Shown: piece after piece, positions 21,428 through 34,429 of the stretch
Layout of the letters: every line of letters starts with the position of its first letter
How positions within the stretch are numbered: the stretch's first letter is position 1
Source: Isoetes taiwanensis
Taxonomy: Eukaryota; Streptophyta; Lycopodiopsida; Isoetales; Isoetaceae
DNA: 64,000 nt
Reading direction: 5' to 3'
Assembly: GCA_021234155.1 (NCBI GenBank)
Contig: JAJEKV010000058.1
Coordinates: 7,314,992-7,378,991, forward strand
Program-made: the position numbers and the translations under genes
The notes under the pieces: generated by a model
The model's input: the letters and a program-made list of their open reading frames with translations, nothing else
What the model was told of the DNA's origin: nothing
Databases searched by the model: none

Positions 21428-22539
21428 CAGATGGGTTAGTATTTCGTAGCTAGAGTAGAGCCATCCTAGAACCCTTATTCAACATCTTGAACCCTAATCA
21501 AGGAACCCTAACTGTAAGTTAGATATGTATGATTAGGTTAAGATGTTCTTATTATGATTATCATGATATGATGTTATGTGATGTTGGCTGGGGGTAGAGA
21601 CCTAGAGCCATATGTAGTAGGCTCCTAGTTTAGATCCCTTAGTTCCTATTAGATGCGGCCTGTGCATAGGAACCTACCGGGCTATGGAGGCTATGATGTG
21701 ACTCAGCACTACACAATGGGGCTAGAGGCAATACGAAGGGAGGATCCCTGCCGAGCGGGGGCTACGGGGGATCCCATAGTGGGCTAGGCTTATGGTCGGT
21801 CACTTCGGGTGGGCCGAGCATGGGTCCGACACCTCTTGGGGCAATGGTGTCGCCCTACCTCTCAAGAGTTGCAAGTGTCGGCTTGGCTCTTGTTTTGGGG
21901 GGTTCAGTCGGGTACGAATCGTGTGTCGCCACGATTCTCTAGCCGCCCGTGGAACCTCTAGACCCCGGGAAAGGGAGATGCAAGCCTTCCTGCCTCGACG
22001 GGCCAGGGAGATGCAACCTGGAGTAGTCCCGATGGGTGGTGCCATGGGATTGTGTACCCGGAAGGCTAGAGTCACGCCAGAGCTTGATCTAGCCCATCTG
22101 CAAAGTATGCACAGGAGGGGCGGATGGAGTGGTCAATGCTAGCCATTGTCTATAGCCAGCTTCGCCATTGTTATGACTCAGTCTGCTCTATTTTGAGGCC
22201 TATCCAGTCAGTCTACCTCCTTATGAGTCGGAGCCACGGGTAGGAGCTCTCATGTTTTATGGCATATGATTATGTTCTTTCCAGCTATGGATATGTGGAT
22301 GAGCTACCCTTCGAGGTAGTATGATGTATTGTTATTGCTAGTTCTGACGATGTTTATGCTTCCGCTGTGATAGGAGCCCATAGGGGAAGGGCGCGCAAGA
22401 CACCTTCGTGTCCCCTTCCCGCACTATGGTGGTCCCAGAGTGCGGGATAGACGGAGGGCCCGTGCGGTCGGAGGACCGGATGGGGGATTTCCTACGGAGT
22501 GTACGGCTGGGAGCCATATATTTAGTAGGGAGCGTCACA
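21428..22539 (+). mobile_element. Solo LTR, right part
   Basis: Continuation of the LTR begun at 7779. It ends GGAGCGTCACA at 22539, followed at once by the TCCTA target duplication. It shares its last 11 bases with the chromovirus LTR, and an internal ggggtagagacct...ttagatgcggcctgtg region matches the reverse complement of the chromovirus LTR, showing common ancestry. Confidence 0.75.
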
Positions 22540-22544
22540 TCCTA
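22540..22544. repeat. Target-site duplication TCCTA (right copy)
   Basis: Matches 7774-7778. In the paralogous uninterrupted copy (23066-23080) the sequence reads straight through this point. Confidence 0.8.
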
Positions 22545-22991
22545 CTTAGAACTATTATTGCCACAAAAACCGCTATAATAACAAAGTGCAAAAGCACTAT
22601 GGATTGCCCCAATGCAGGGACATGGTTTCCAGTGGCAGATCTTTTATTGTCCAAATGCCAGACAAATCTTTATTTTACTCTGTATTTCTTGGCAATTATT
22701 CTACTCCATTTTGTTCTGTCCCAATCACCGGACCTGTTAGATGTAGAGAAAAATTGGTCAAATCTGCAAAAAAGCACGAAAAAAAATTGCAGGTTCTTGT
22801 GTAGGAGCTTGAACTGTAAAACTGGGAGATTGAGCTATAAATTCGTGTTAATCTCTGTATTATTGGCAGTAAGCTAGTAAGCTGTAAACTTTTGTTGCTA
22901 CAGAATTGTCATGCCCCTTTCCATTTCGCATTGTAGGGACATGGCATGTGGCAGCACATAATGAAGCCTCCGTTAAAAATCGCGACCCCAT

Positions 22992-23143
22992 TTCCATGTT
23001 GTGGAACAATAGACGACATTGTTTTCATTAAATGGTTTAACAAGTTGGTATAATTATTTTACAGTTAGTTCTCCTATTTAGAACTTCCATTGCTACAAAA
23101 ACAGCTATAATAACAAAGTGCAAAAGCACTATGGATTGCCCCA
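22992..23143. repeat. Paralogous empty site of the solo-LTR insertion
   Basis: This stretch reads through as the join of 7700-7778 and 22540-22620: the same ttgttttcattaaatgg phrase, then gttctccta, then cttagaac-like sequence, then a shared run ending tggattgccccaatgc. It is an older local duplicate of the target that lacks the insertion. Confidence 0.75.
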
Positions 23144-23149
23144 ATGCCA

Positions 23150-26100
23150 TGGGCAATAGTGTATGTTTAGCACGACAAGGTGCCAAAACATGGACAAGTT
23201 TATGTTCCATGTGTTCATGCTCCTAGGTAGGTTATATAATTTAGAACGAACAAATAAGGCATTATAATATTAGCTCGTCAACATATGTTAGCTGAAATCG
23301 TTCTAGGAGACGATAAGAAAATACAAAAGCCAATGAATGTTGTGGTACATAAAGAACCATAATGTGGAAAGGAAAAAAATTGGAACAACAAGAAGGCACA
23401 CCAGAAGACTTTGGCAAGCTCTTGTTTGTTTAGAGTCAAGATTTGCTAGAAAAAGTTAAAGAGATGCTAATATGGTCATTGTTGTCTTCAAATTAAATGA
23501 TTGAGGAGCTGATAAGAGTATGGATCAAGTACTAGTTGAGAAACACATAAATTATTAAAGAGGTCACGGCTCACCACACACTTCACTAAGATGAACATTT
23601 CCTATGGTGATCTATACTTGTTGCATCTTATAAAAATGTGCAAATGTGCCTTGTAAGTTAATTTTTAGCTTGTAATATGCCATCATGTGTTGTCGCTTTG
23701 GTCTATGAATATATAAAGAAAATGATTATTCACATTGAACATTATTGTTCTTGTTGTCACAAAAAGTTTTATAGTATATTGCATTTGCATATCATGGCAC
23801 ATCTCTTTATTCTAATAATAAAACCACAATTTTGTTTATTAAGAAGATTCTATACTATAACAAACAACCATACATGACCGACAAAGTTCAATATCATAGA
23901 TCTTTGAAATAGATCCAAGAACCAAAGCAAAATTGGAAATTTCCACACCTCTAAAGCAACCTGAAATATAGATGATTACTAAGGGTCCAATTTTAATAAA
24001 AGAGTTTGTATCAATGTTATATGCTGTCAAGAGTCAAAGTTTTATCACCTTCATTAAAATCCCACCTTTTTGAGTTTTTGAGGAAAATCATTGAAATAAA
24101 AAATTGAATAGTGAAGAAACATATACGTCAGTAATTAATCATCCAAAGCATTATGAGTGCACGAGAAAAGCGAATAGCAAAAGCTTCAAAGCTCCAATGT
24201 TAATAGCTTCAATGCTCCGAAAAATGACACGATAGGGTAGACCTTCACCCGGAACCAATCTAAGTTCACATTAAAATAGCAGCTTCAAAGCAGCAATATT
24301 AATAGATCCAAACTGCTAGAAAATAACACGATGTGATAAAACTTGAGCACACGACAAAGAGAAAATAGAAAACCCAATTAGAGTCATTGGACTTTCGACC
24401 ATCATCGGTAAAGATAATGAATACGTTAGAAGTCCAAAAAGTATTGCAAAATAAGGCATCTACCTAGCCCGAAAGCACATCGGCACATTAGAGGGGGAAA
24501 AGAAAAAATCACCAATCATCCGTGACCAAGCATTGCAGGGAGGAACATCCGTCTAGCCAGGAAAGATGTAGCTTATAACCTAGCTTTCACCTCCATTTTA
24601 ACTCTACCACTATAGCTTTTAACTTTAACTTTGGCAAGCTTAGTCGTTTAAATCTGCTTCCTCCATCTAAGACCATTGACAAGTGCATGTCTAACCTTCC
24701 ATTTGGATGGCACTTAAGACCATTGCCAAGTGCATGTCTAACCCTCCATTTGGATGGCACATCACTAGGGAAATTGTCATAAAATGACCTAAAAACTATT
24801 AGTTGCATTGAACCAAATACACATATTTCCCATGCACTCGAGATGAATATACACAACAATAAAACTTTAATGTAGCGTTTACTCGGTGATAGATTCATCA
24901 CAAATCTAAGCACTCTGCTTGAACACTATGTGGTACCATTTGAATTTTAAGGAGGCAACTTATTTATAACCATACATCCTTCTACTAGAACAACACTTTG
25001 ATGTATCAACATCTTGTTTCTTTGGGGAAAGGGGAAAAATAGTCTGGCTATTATTAGAAGAAAGTGGCATCCTTATAGTTATGTTTGGCAATTTATTTCA
25101 TGTTGTTAAGAAATCCCTCTTGATAAAGTTAGCCACAAATTTTTCCTACACCCCTAACCATTTGGCTAGCAAATAATTTTTTCCATGCATCCGAATTGAA
25201 TCATAGCTGCTTCAATAATTGTTTCATTATTACTAAACGGTTATTATTCTTCGTGGAAATTGCTCCAAGAAACTAGGATCATTATTGTAAAACAAATTAA
25301 ATAAAATGAAGGGAACCCAGGCCCTACGACCACCAAAGATTTACACAATTCTATAAGGTAGGCGGGTGAGATCCAAGAAACTAGGAGCATCATTATTAGA
25401 ATTAAACAATGAGTGGTACCCAAACAATGGGATTACCAAGATTTGGTGTCAAATCTACAGAAACAAAGCAGATTATAGGAGCCTATTAGGAAATCGTTGG
25501 CGTTAATTTCTATAGCAAATAGAAGGTTTAGCGTTTGACTACAAAAAATTTGGCTAGCGCCATAGAATCGACTATCAGTATCAACAAATTCTGTTAGCGC
25601 CATAAAATCGGCTGACAGTATCGGCGCCCACCAGTTGTCAATGTCAATTACAATGGTCACGTCCATTACTTGTGTCAACTGCTATCAGTTGTCAATATCA
25701 TAAATAATAACTAATTATTTCAATTGGGATTACAAGATTTGGTCAAAGCCCGCAACGAAATTTGGTCAAAATCCACAACCAAATCCAATGGACCAAACTC
25801 TACAGTGGTAGTTGGCACCAAGATAATATTTTTACGTCATGCACTAATTAAGGTGGAGTTGATTGATTAATTAAGGTGGAAAGTACAGGACGTGGTAAAC
25901 TAGGTATGAGCACAAATTCAAACCATTTATCAAAATATCTTCAATTAAAAGCTTGTAAGTTCACATACACATGAATAAACTTGCTGTTAGATGGAAATGA
26001 ACTTCAATTTGAAAGATATATACAAAAGGTGAAGCCTATGTTACAACCATTACAGTATCGTGTTAGCCAACGATGGTAATATGATTGATTATGAAGTAAA

Positions 26101-26184
26101 AGGCCATTTAAGGTTCTTAAACTGTTAGGCCATTTCCACTATATGATACTTTAGCAAGCCATTGCCAAGTAGATAAAGTTGAAT
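23150..26184. other. AT-rich intergenic DNA, no gene recognised
   Basis: No coding region supported on either strand. It contains diverged tandem duplications: a pair of gcttcaaag...aacacgat blocks around 24185-24325, the 47-bp duplication at 24668-24761, and a pair of tagcgccata-aaatcg blocks at about 25555-25625. The last ~200 bp are the 3' flank of the SPX gene. Confidence 0.5.
24668..24761. repeat. 47-bp tandem duplication
   Basis: Two adjacent copies of a unit running from taagaccattg to ggatggca differ at only a few positions, so the duplication is recent. Confidence 0.8.
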
Positions 26185-27788
26185 CTAATCCTGAACTGGA
26201 ACAGCTGCATCTGCTCCTTCAGCAACATCTGGGATGATGCGAGGCGGAAGTGAAAGAGCACCATATGTAGAACTGCCTTTAGACAAGTCTTGAATGGTAC
26301 GAAGTGCTGCAAGAATACTTCTGTGGATGCTATCTAAATTCTCCTTGGGGTCATCTTCAGCAACCGCTATCTCGCTATTTCCAGATGTAGATGGAAATAT
26401 GCTCCTGAGATTCTGTTCACATTCTCGGACAAGTTTAGATAGAAGCTCTGTGGTGAAAAACGGTTGATGGAGAACACTCTCTATAAAATTCAAACGCAAT
26501 GACGATCCCATGCGTTTATCATGCTTCTTCAATATCTTGACCAAACCTGTAAAGGATGGGAGAGTTATGAAAAATCTGGACTAATATGCATAGGTAACTG
26601 TTCGGTTATTACCAGTATAATTCAAGGAGCTATAGTTTTCCAACAAAACCATTTCCCCGTATAAAGTGACAACTGCCTTCCATATATTTATCAACTCCTG
26701 ACCACTGTTCTCATCATTAGCATTCCGCCGCTCTTTTATCTTCTCTGTTCTATCCTTCAGCTCCTGCAAATAATACCAAGAACTATTACATAAACGACTT
26801 AGCGGAAACTTTCACAACAATATAATGCATGTAAAGCATCTGTGCCAAATATGCTACAGACAATAGTAACATGAAGTGCTGTGCTGCAGTTGTTCTTTCA
26901 TCATGTAAATGCCAAACATTGCATGTGAAACATCAACTTGCTGATCATTTTGTTGAGAAGACAATCTAAATTGATCAGATCAAGAATGTCCTGATTTAAC
27001 AAAAGTAAACACAACATTGTTCAATATGAGTACCACCAATGAGCATGTATTTGAAACTGTTATAGCCAAATAAAATCCGTGAAAATAAGACGGACATATC
27101 AGCGCCGTCTCATATTAGGATGAAGAAAATAGAGTACATCCAAGCATATGCATCCAAACATAAGAGTGAGGATTGTTACCTGTAGTCTAATCACATACTC
27201 CTCTTCTTTTTCCATGAAGAAATCATTGAACTTCTCGAGCTCCACATCTAACAGCTGAGTAAACTCAAACTCTCCTACTTTTCCTTCTATGTCCACATAT
27301 ATTCTTCTTCGTGGCAGATCACCATCCTCTGCTATGCTTTCAGAACTCCTGCATGTTGTTTTGTTCTCAGCATTTTCTACCTTGCTTTCTGTAACCTTGC
27401 ATGTTGTTTCCTGATCCCTTGTTTCTAACTCTTCCTTATGAAGTACCTGGTCTTTAAAAACACCCTCTAATAACTCCTCATCTCCAGCAAATTTTTCCCA
27501 CAAGCCTTGCAAATCTCCAGCCACTTTTGGTTTTGCATCTTCTGTGATGGCTTCTGGTTTGCCACTTTTCTTCCTAAGTTCTTCAACTGCCACATCCACA
27601 GCAGAGGAGACTTCTTCTTCAGAGCTTGCCCTGGAGGGACTGGTGCCTCCAAAAGCTGCTGCTACAAAACAGTCTGGTGCAGAAATGAGTTTCAACCTCT
27701 TCTTCAGACGCTTATAACTCAAAAACTTATCTTTCCAATCCGGCATCATCTCATCAATTTGACTTTGCAAGCGCTTTCCAAATTTCAT
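26185..27788 (-). CDS. SPX domain protein, SPX4-like (three exons)
   Basis: SPX domains bind inositol pyrophosphates and report phosphate status. Stand-alone plant SPX proteins hold back PHR transcription factors when phosphate is ample. Exons: 27788-27180, 26763-26613 and 26546-26185, with GT-AG introns in phase, giving about 373 aa. The start at 27788 gives the canonical MKFGKRL. SPX parts: residues 1-35 (DWKDKFLSYKRLKKRLK), the second helix pair (LEKFNDFFMEKEEEYVIRLQ, about 184-203) and the C-terminal part (NYSSLNYTGLVKILKKHDKR, then HQPFFTTELLSKLVRECE). The lysine-rich ligand motif KILKKHDKR is intact. The tail (SIHRSILAALRTIQDLSKGS) matches the SPX4 type. Unusual is a linker of about 140 acidic/polar residues (about 36-178) between the first two SPX helical parts. 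No membrane segments follow, so it is not PHO1 or SPX-MFS. Confidence 0.93.
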
Positions 27789-30540
27789 CTTGCTCAAGAT
27801 TCAATCTTCAAGAGCAAAAAACAAACCAATCCACAAGCAAAAGAAAACACCCTCTTTAAAGATCCAAAAGCAAACAAAAGGAATAATTCCAGATTCCCAC
27901 AAAGCCGCTAACAAAGCCGAAACAAAAGCTCAACAATTACCCGAATCACCAAAGGGACAATTTCGCAGGGCATGTACAAGTGCGCAAGGCAATGCAGGCA
28001 AGATTCCAAGAAGCAAGGGCCATAGCCGACTTTTGGGTCCAAAGCAAAAACATACAACGGAAATAATACAGAGACCAGGAAAGGCGAGAAGCATCAGGAA
28101 ATACCTCTAAAGCATATCCTTGAAGTGGGGACAGACAGAGCATATACTGCCGGATCTGGGTTACAAAAAATATGGATATGCTCTTTTCGGATATACCCAT
28201 CTTCATCAAATTCAAAGCCCGCTACAATAGATCGGTTCTTCCGGCTTATACGTGTTCGTCCTAATCTCAGTGGCCAGGATGCATTTTAATGCCTCTGGCC
28301 CATCGTATTCGCAAAAGTCTTTTGTTGTTTATTTCCAGGTTCTTGGAGTATTCCAAGCATATTCTTAATTCTGATGGTATTTGAATTTGTAAAATTCTCT
28401 TATCGGATATCCCTCTGTCTCTCTGCCTGAGCCATTATAATATTTGTATTTATTATTATTCTGTAGTTCCACATCATGTTTAGGGTTTGTATTGGATTAG
28501 GTAAGCAACTGGAAGAAACCAGAGATACATGGGCAATCCCTAGTGCTTTGCACCTTGTCTTTTGTGTTTCCTTAACGGGACCATGTTGAACTTATGTTGG
28601 CAACTTGGCAACAACTTACCATTTCCCCTAGTGCTACTCTCCGTATTGCTAAAACAATACACTTATAGAGGGTGGCCATAAACTGCACACTTAAGGAAAC
28701 AGAGGCTCTCAATTTTTGTTACAGCTATCAAAATGGCAGAAAGTTAGCATCATTTGGCGGCTTGTGTTCTAAGCTATACCTTGATTTTGAAGAAATCCAA
28801 CTTGTGTACAAGTTTATGGATGCTCAAAATAGGGCAGGTTGTTTGTCCAAAGACAACGCATCCATTGCGCTTCCTTCGTACACCTTGTGCTCATAGTTCA
28901 AATTGTACCATGTAAGGAATAGGGATAGGCGACAGAAGAATAGGGATGGGCGAACGGGGCTAAAAAAGTAGACGGTAGAAGGAATTTGAATGGGTTGAAG
29001 AAGGATTTTTGGGTGTAGGAAGGGCACCCTTCCCTAATATGCATCAATACTTAATCATGAGACATGCCATTATACGCAATGAATGTTACAGAAGCTCAAT
29101 GCCCCTCTGCTCAGACCATTGCACATGCTAAAAAAGAACTTGGCAATCACTTATTAAGGCCAGAAAAAGACGTGCTCTTACTTTAATTCCTCACTAGCCC
29201 TTCCTATTTTGGACACTTAAAAGGAAAGCAAAGTAGACCACATATATATTCAAAAGTAAAAGCAAGTCAATCAATTATAAAAAATGTTGAGGAGTGAGTA
29301 ATAAAGGTCAGGTAGGGACCTTGCCCTTTATATATGCTCTTGGAATGTTCTACATGCCAATGATAAGGGATTTGTTTATCATTTATTGAGTTCGTGTCTA
29401 ATAATAATCTTAGTGTCGGTTATTATCCACTAGTTTTGCAAACTCGAATCGTATGTTATGATGAGGTTGTGAAAAAGATGTCCAAACTAACATTCGGCCT
29501 ATCCATGAAACTTAAAATTCAAGTTTAGTCTTTCTTTGCAATCAACGTAAGAAAATAATACGTCTCATCTACACAAAAAGGAGTGGACCATGTAAGTTAA
29601 TACTACTTAATAGTATTTAAATATCTATAAACCAATTGCTCTTAGAGCTATATTCCTCAAAATATTAGTACTTGGACATATAAATATTAGATGTATATAA
29701 AAAGGACAAGCACTTATTTAGCCGAAGATTATTTTGTACTATCTTGGATGGCAAGGCCCTGTTAATGAAGCTGCAATTGGACCTACGTTCTGCTTTGTGC
29801 TAAATTTACAGCCGGCATTGATTTCATTGTTATTACCCCATGATCTACATGGTTTATGGGACCCTATAAGAAAATGGAGGGACGCCATTACAAGGGCCCT
29901 TCGTGAAAACTAAAAGTCACTTAATGTTAATCATATTCATGAGATAGGTTGCAATCACTAAGTAACGCGTTGCTTTGCATGTATGTTCATGCACCACTAC
30001 TAATATGATGCAATAGAACAAGACAATGGTAACTATCTCTACATGCCTTGCCCAAATATCAAGCATTTTCTAATATGATATGCACATCCTCCAAAGTGCA
30101 TAGTCGATCATGATGTGCATACTCAACTATCATGGGACTCCCATATCCCATCATTGAGATGCTCATGAACATATGTTGACACTTCCCAACTACATCTAGG
30201 AAGAAAGAGAGATTTCCAAGGTAATGGCATCCCAAAGTTTTTGTCTTGAAGCAAGATTTACATCTGGGCATAGGCATGCTTGGATGTATGGCATAATTTG
30301 ATGACACCTATAAGACCAACCCATCGAGACCTAAGACAGTGATAGAGGAGCTCACACAATCATAATATTCGCACATAATACATATAATAAATGCGCATCA
30401 ATACTTGGACATCAGAATGTGCAAAACCATGTATATCCGCTAGAAAAATTATAAATAGCATTAAGAAACATCTAAACCAACCTACGTCAATCAGTTAATC
30501 CAAAGGTATTTAAATCTTGAGTTTACAAATGAGATGTGCT
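27789..30540. other. SPX 5' flank and intergenic DNA
   Basis: The first few hundred bases (A- and CA-rich on the plus strand, T/GT-rich on the gene strand) probably hold the SPX 5' untranslated region and promoter. No P1BS (GNATATNC) site was established by systematic search. Beyond about 28.3 kb I see no gene, only AT-rich spacer. Confidence 0.4.
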
Positions 30541-32310
30541 TTGTTAGAAGCAACAATTCTAATTTTGACAGGAGAAAGGCGATTCTAACATCCATTTGTT
30601 GGATTTCAAAGTCTTATTGGGCTGCCAGAGCAAGGATGAGTCTAGTAGAAGTGATTTTAGTAATACAAAAAGGTCTCATGGTAGCCAATCCCAGGCTATT
30701 GGCAATAGCTTTTAGCCAAGCCTTGCTCTAAAGTGGACTATGGAATTATCTTCATGTGTTTTGAGCTACACCCAATGATAACTTATTGGTTTTCTTCTTG
30801 AGGATGTTCAGTGTGATCCCAACTCTTAGTGGCTTTTATGGAGGCCATTTCTTATATATAGCTTGTAGCCATTCTTGGGCATGAGGACCAAGAGTAGATT
30901 GAACAGCTGGTTCAGATGGAAAATAAGTATGGTCGTACATTTCTTCAAAAGTACGAGACCACCAATAAGGAAAGAGACTTTGTAATGTAGATTTGCTGAC
31001 GAGGGCTTCAGCAAAATTTGAAGAAAGTACACTATTGGTATGGCAAAATTTGATCAATAGATTTAGAAATATGCATGAATTGTCTTAGAATGGAAGATGG
31101 ATTTCGGACAAGGAAAAGGAGGGAAGGAAGGCAGAGAAAGTGGTGGAGGAAGGTGTGAAGGAGGAAGACAATCGTATATGAGTTGAAGCTAAGAAAGACA
31201 AAGGCACATCTAATTCCAAACAAACCACAAAGTCCTCCAATTTTTGTAAAACGCATGTATTTGCATGATGCTGAAATAAGTCAGTTGTCGTCCTTCTAAA
31301 TTTATCGAAGGTGACACTGCAATTCTGAATGAGGCATTCTTTGGTAGAGTCTGCTCTTGCCTTGACGTTGCACAAGATTAAGCACAAATGCTTTATAATC
31401 TCCTTCCACTCTTTTTCAAGCATTTCTTCCAGTGCTTATGTTCCTAAATGCTTCACAGTAGTAGCTTGGCTTGCCACGTAGAAAATATTTTTTGAAATTT
31501 AATGTATGTCCTTGTGGTGTTAATCAATTGAGGTCCTTTGTTGTTGACATGTCGAGGAGATTTGGAGCAAAAATCTGAGCAGATGTATACATAGGATGGA
31601 CATCCAAGATATTGAGGTGGCTCACATCAGGTTTGAAACCATTTCAAGCTTCCTTAGATAGCTTGCCAATGACATCAATAGTGGGAGCATAATTTTGAAG
31701 GTAGATGGAAGACATAAGGGCTTCTCTTCATAATTAATCTACAAGTCCAACAAAATGAGCCATGCTCTGAGTAAATCTTTTCAAGGTTCTGATCTTGCGT
31801 TCAGCTACATCATTCTGATGGCGCTCATATGGCAAATAGAGTTGAATGTTTCTCCATCATATTGCAAGAAGTCAATGGAAGCTGCAGACATGTACTGTGG
31901 ATAGAAGCCATTATCACAGTGGATAGAAGCCAAGTGCAAATTGATATGTCCTTCAACTACTTTCTTCCAAATCTCAAAAAAGTGAAAAACTTCAGACTTG
32001 CACTGCATCAGGTATAAAGTGGTCTTTCAAGTGAAATCATATCTAGCGTCATAAAGTAGATTTCTCCTCTAAGAGAATGAAAGTGTGCTAAGCCATTGAT
32101 ACCAGAATGAGCCAAACCAACTTTCTGGTAGCACGAGTCCCTGTTTCTACATCAAAGGAGATGACGTTGTTTAGTCAGTATGCAGCTGCCTCTGATCTGC
32201 TGGGTAAAAGCAAATTGAATTTACTGGTGCACATTGTAAACATGTATAACTGATTTAGCCATCTCTGATATGCCCAAACAATTTATGCCAAAAATGAAGC
32301 ATGTTATCAA
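30540..32310 (-). mobile_element. Degenerate Ty1/copia remnant (integrase and RT)
   Basis: Minus-strand frames, heavily interrupted, keep copia landmarks in the right order. Integrase: IHCDNG at about 31920 and ERKIRTLKRFTQSMAHF at about 31760. A pre-RT segment, AQEWLQAIYKKWPP, is at about 30840-30880. The start of reverse transcriptase, ALAAQ-DFEIQQMDVRIAFL, is at about 30570-30650. Frames between these points (for example 31085-31423) have no recognisable domain and may be eroded polyprotein. No LTRs were identified. Confidence 0.65.
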
Positions 32311-32979
32311 TTTATCCTGCTAAAACAGCGATATACTATAGTAAAATGTGTAAAGCTAGATATATTATTTCCACTAATTCTTTGGTTTATCCAGACCTAC
32401 CAGCCAGTTTCCACATTCTTTATCATGTGTAAAACTTCTGTTGGCTATCGTATGAGTCGTTATTGCTTTCATTTTAAAGATACGTTTTTGTCACTTATGT
32501 GCATTCTATTCTATTTACAAATTAGAAGTTGGGCTGATCTTTTTGTCTGGTGTGTATTTTGGTGACATGCCACGTAGCATTCTTCTACATCGCAAATGGA
32601 AGTTGGCCCATCGATTCTGCTTACCAGTTAAGAATAGAGTAAGAACAGATAAAAACAAAAGTATAGAATCGGTTTAATAGGTAAGTACTAAGCTCTTCGA
32701 ACTCATCTGCTTTTGCCATCACTTCTTCCTCTGATTTTACAGGGCTTTGCATTTGCCATCATTTCTTCCTCGTTTTTGCAGGGTTTAGCTCTATTTTTGC
32801 TGTGTTTTTATAGCCATGGATAATGCTCTAGAGTACCCAATATTAATTTGCATTTCTTTCTATTTTTGCTCTTTTTTTGCAAATCAGTTTAGTGCAATGA
32901 GACAGAGCTCTTTCTCGACTGGTCAAGTACTAGGGAAGGTGTTGTGATTAAGGTGGGTTGGTCGCATTGCAGGTGTTGT
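32311..32979. other. No gene recognised
   Basis: AT- and T-rich spacer with two similar phrases (tttgccatca-ttcttcctc at about 32710 and 32755), a minor tandem duplication. No coding signal. Confidence 0.4.
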
Positions 32980-33760
32980 CTCTATTCAAGCATGGTATGA
33001 AGCCAGTTGCCTATTGTCTTGGCCTGAATTTCAGGCAAAGTTCCTGCTCTCCCGTTGGGATGTGTCTGTATAGAAGGTGGTCACAGAAAATTATTTGCCT
33101 CTTATGGTGCAGGTTGGTGTTACCAAAAGGATGTCTTGAGACTGTCATGAAAATATTCACAAAGGCAAGCACTTTGTCAAATCAGTATATTGCCTTCTCT
33201 TAGCATCACAACTCTTCCCGTATGGGTGGCGCCTACAGGCTCTACAACCCATTCTATGTCATACATGGCGATGGCTTTGAGATAAGTTGCTCCGCTCTAG
33301 TTTCTGTACTTTGGTGGCAGATTATCCACAGGTGTTTGCATGTGATGCCTTCACATCGTTATGATCCTCGCATATCTGCAACATACCCGCTTTGCCTTTC
33401 AGACGTTGAGACTCTTGAGCACTGTCTTTTTTATTGTCCAGAGGTTCAGCCGGCATGGTCCTGGCTATAAGGTTTGTTTGATAGTGCACTGGACTGTCGG
33501 TGCATCCTCTTAACATCCTATCCCAAAGCATGACCTCCAGCTAAACATAGGCATTCCATCTTGGTTCTGATTGGCTTATGTGGTCGATATGAGAACGTCG
33601 CAGATGCCACATTTTTCAGGGCATTTATTCATCTGCACATGGTGTTATTACGGTGGCCCAGAAAAAGATACTGACGGCTTACGAGTGTTTTCCCCTTGAG
33701 TCAGAAATGATTGAACGTACTTAGATTCAGATCCATGTTGTCATTACATGCCCTGTGTCA
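32980..33760 (+). mobile_element. Degenerate LINE fragment (zf-RVT region)
   Basis: In mixed plus-strand frames: AWYEASCLLSWPEFQAKFLL (about 32990-33060), then LWWQIIHRCL and YPLCLSDVETLEHCLFYCPE (33310-33450, the zinc-binding zf-RVT pattern C...H-C...C), then an eroded trailing segment to about 33760. It is the same LINE family as at 4265-4985 and 6183-7340, in the opposite orientation. No poly(A) tail or target duplication seen. Confidence 0.65.
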
Positions 33761-34400
33761 AAATGTTCTCATGATTATGAAAAGCTAGTATGCAAAGGCA
33801 TACAAAGATCCCAAATTGAATTGACTTGAATTGAACATTAACATCCATGAGGACTAACAAGTTTATTAGACCCAATTAGCCTCCATGGTAGAAAAGTCGT
33901 CCATCCATCGCCAGGTGTTCACCTGAAACCTGGCATTTAGATCAATCTCAATGGATTCTACTTGATTAGAACCTCCAGGTTGCTTAAGGCAATCAATCTT
34001 TGTGCAAAATTTGCAAAATGTCATCAATTACATTAGGATCCCTAAATCAAAATAAGGTAGTTACACTCAGATCTAAATATCTCAAGCTGTGCTGATCTTT
34101 TTTAAATGATTTTTAGAGAAGCAATTGGAGAAAGGTTGTGGTGAGATGTGGGAAGAAAATTGGCTCAATGCACTTCCTTGAGACAAAACAAGGTCTGCAT
34201 ACTCAAATCATGATATCTCGAGTTTACTCAACATTTTTGGATTACTTTTGAAATGTCTATCAGAGAAAATTTGTAAGAACATGTGGAAAAAAAACTTGGC
34301 CTGATTTGGATTGGAACTGGGGTGATGGAGAAAAATGAGTTCAAAGTGAATCAAAAATTCTGTCAGTGAATTGTCATAGAAAAAATATATAATGTTATTT
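33761..34400. other. No gene recognised
   Basis: AT-rich spacer without coding features or obvious repeats. Confidence 0.4.
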
Positions 34401-34429
34401 TATTCTATGCTTGAAATGTTGTTTTCAAG

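Noticed and set aside
7779-22539. Outer element as an intact retrotransposon with the chromovirus as its interior
   Set aside because: The outer ends have their own TCCTA duplication and opposite orientation. The chromovirus has its own LTRs, PBS, PPT and CACTC duplication, so the outer unit is a solo LTR.
26950-27170. Extra SPX exon in intron 1
   Set aside because: The coding match stops at the consensus donor at 27180/27179. The readthrough residues are hydrophobic intron translation.
31085-31423. Minus-strand 112-codon frame as a host gene
   Set aside because: Sits between copia integrase and RT remnants, so it is most likely eroded copia polyprotein.
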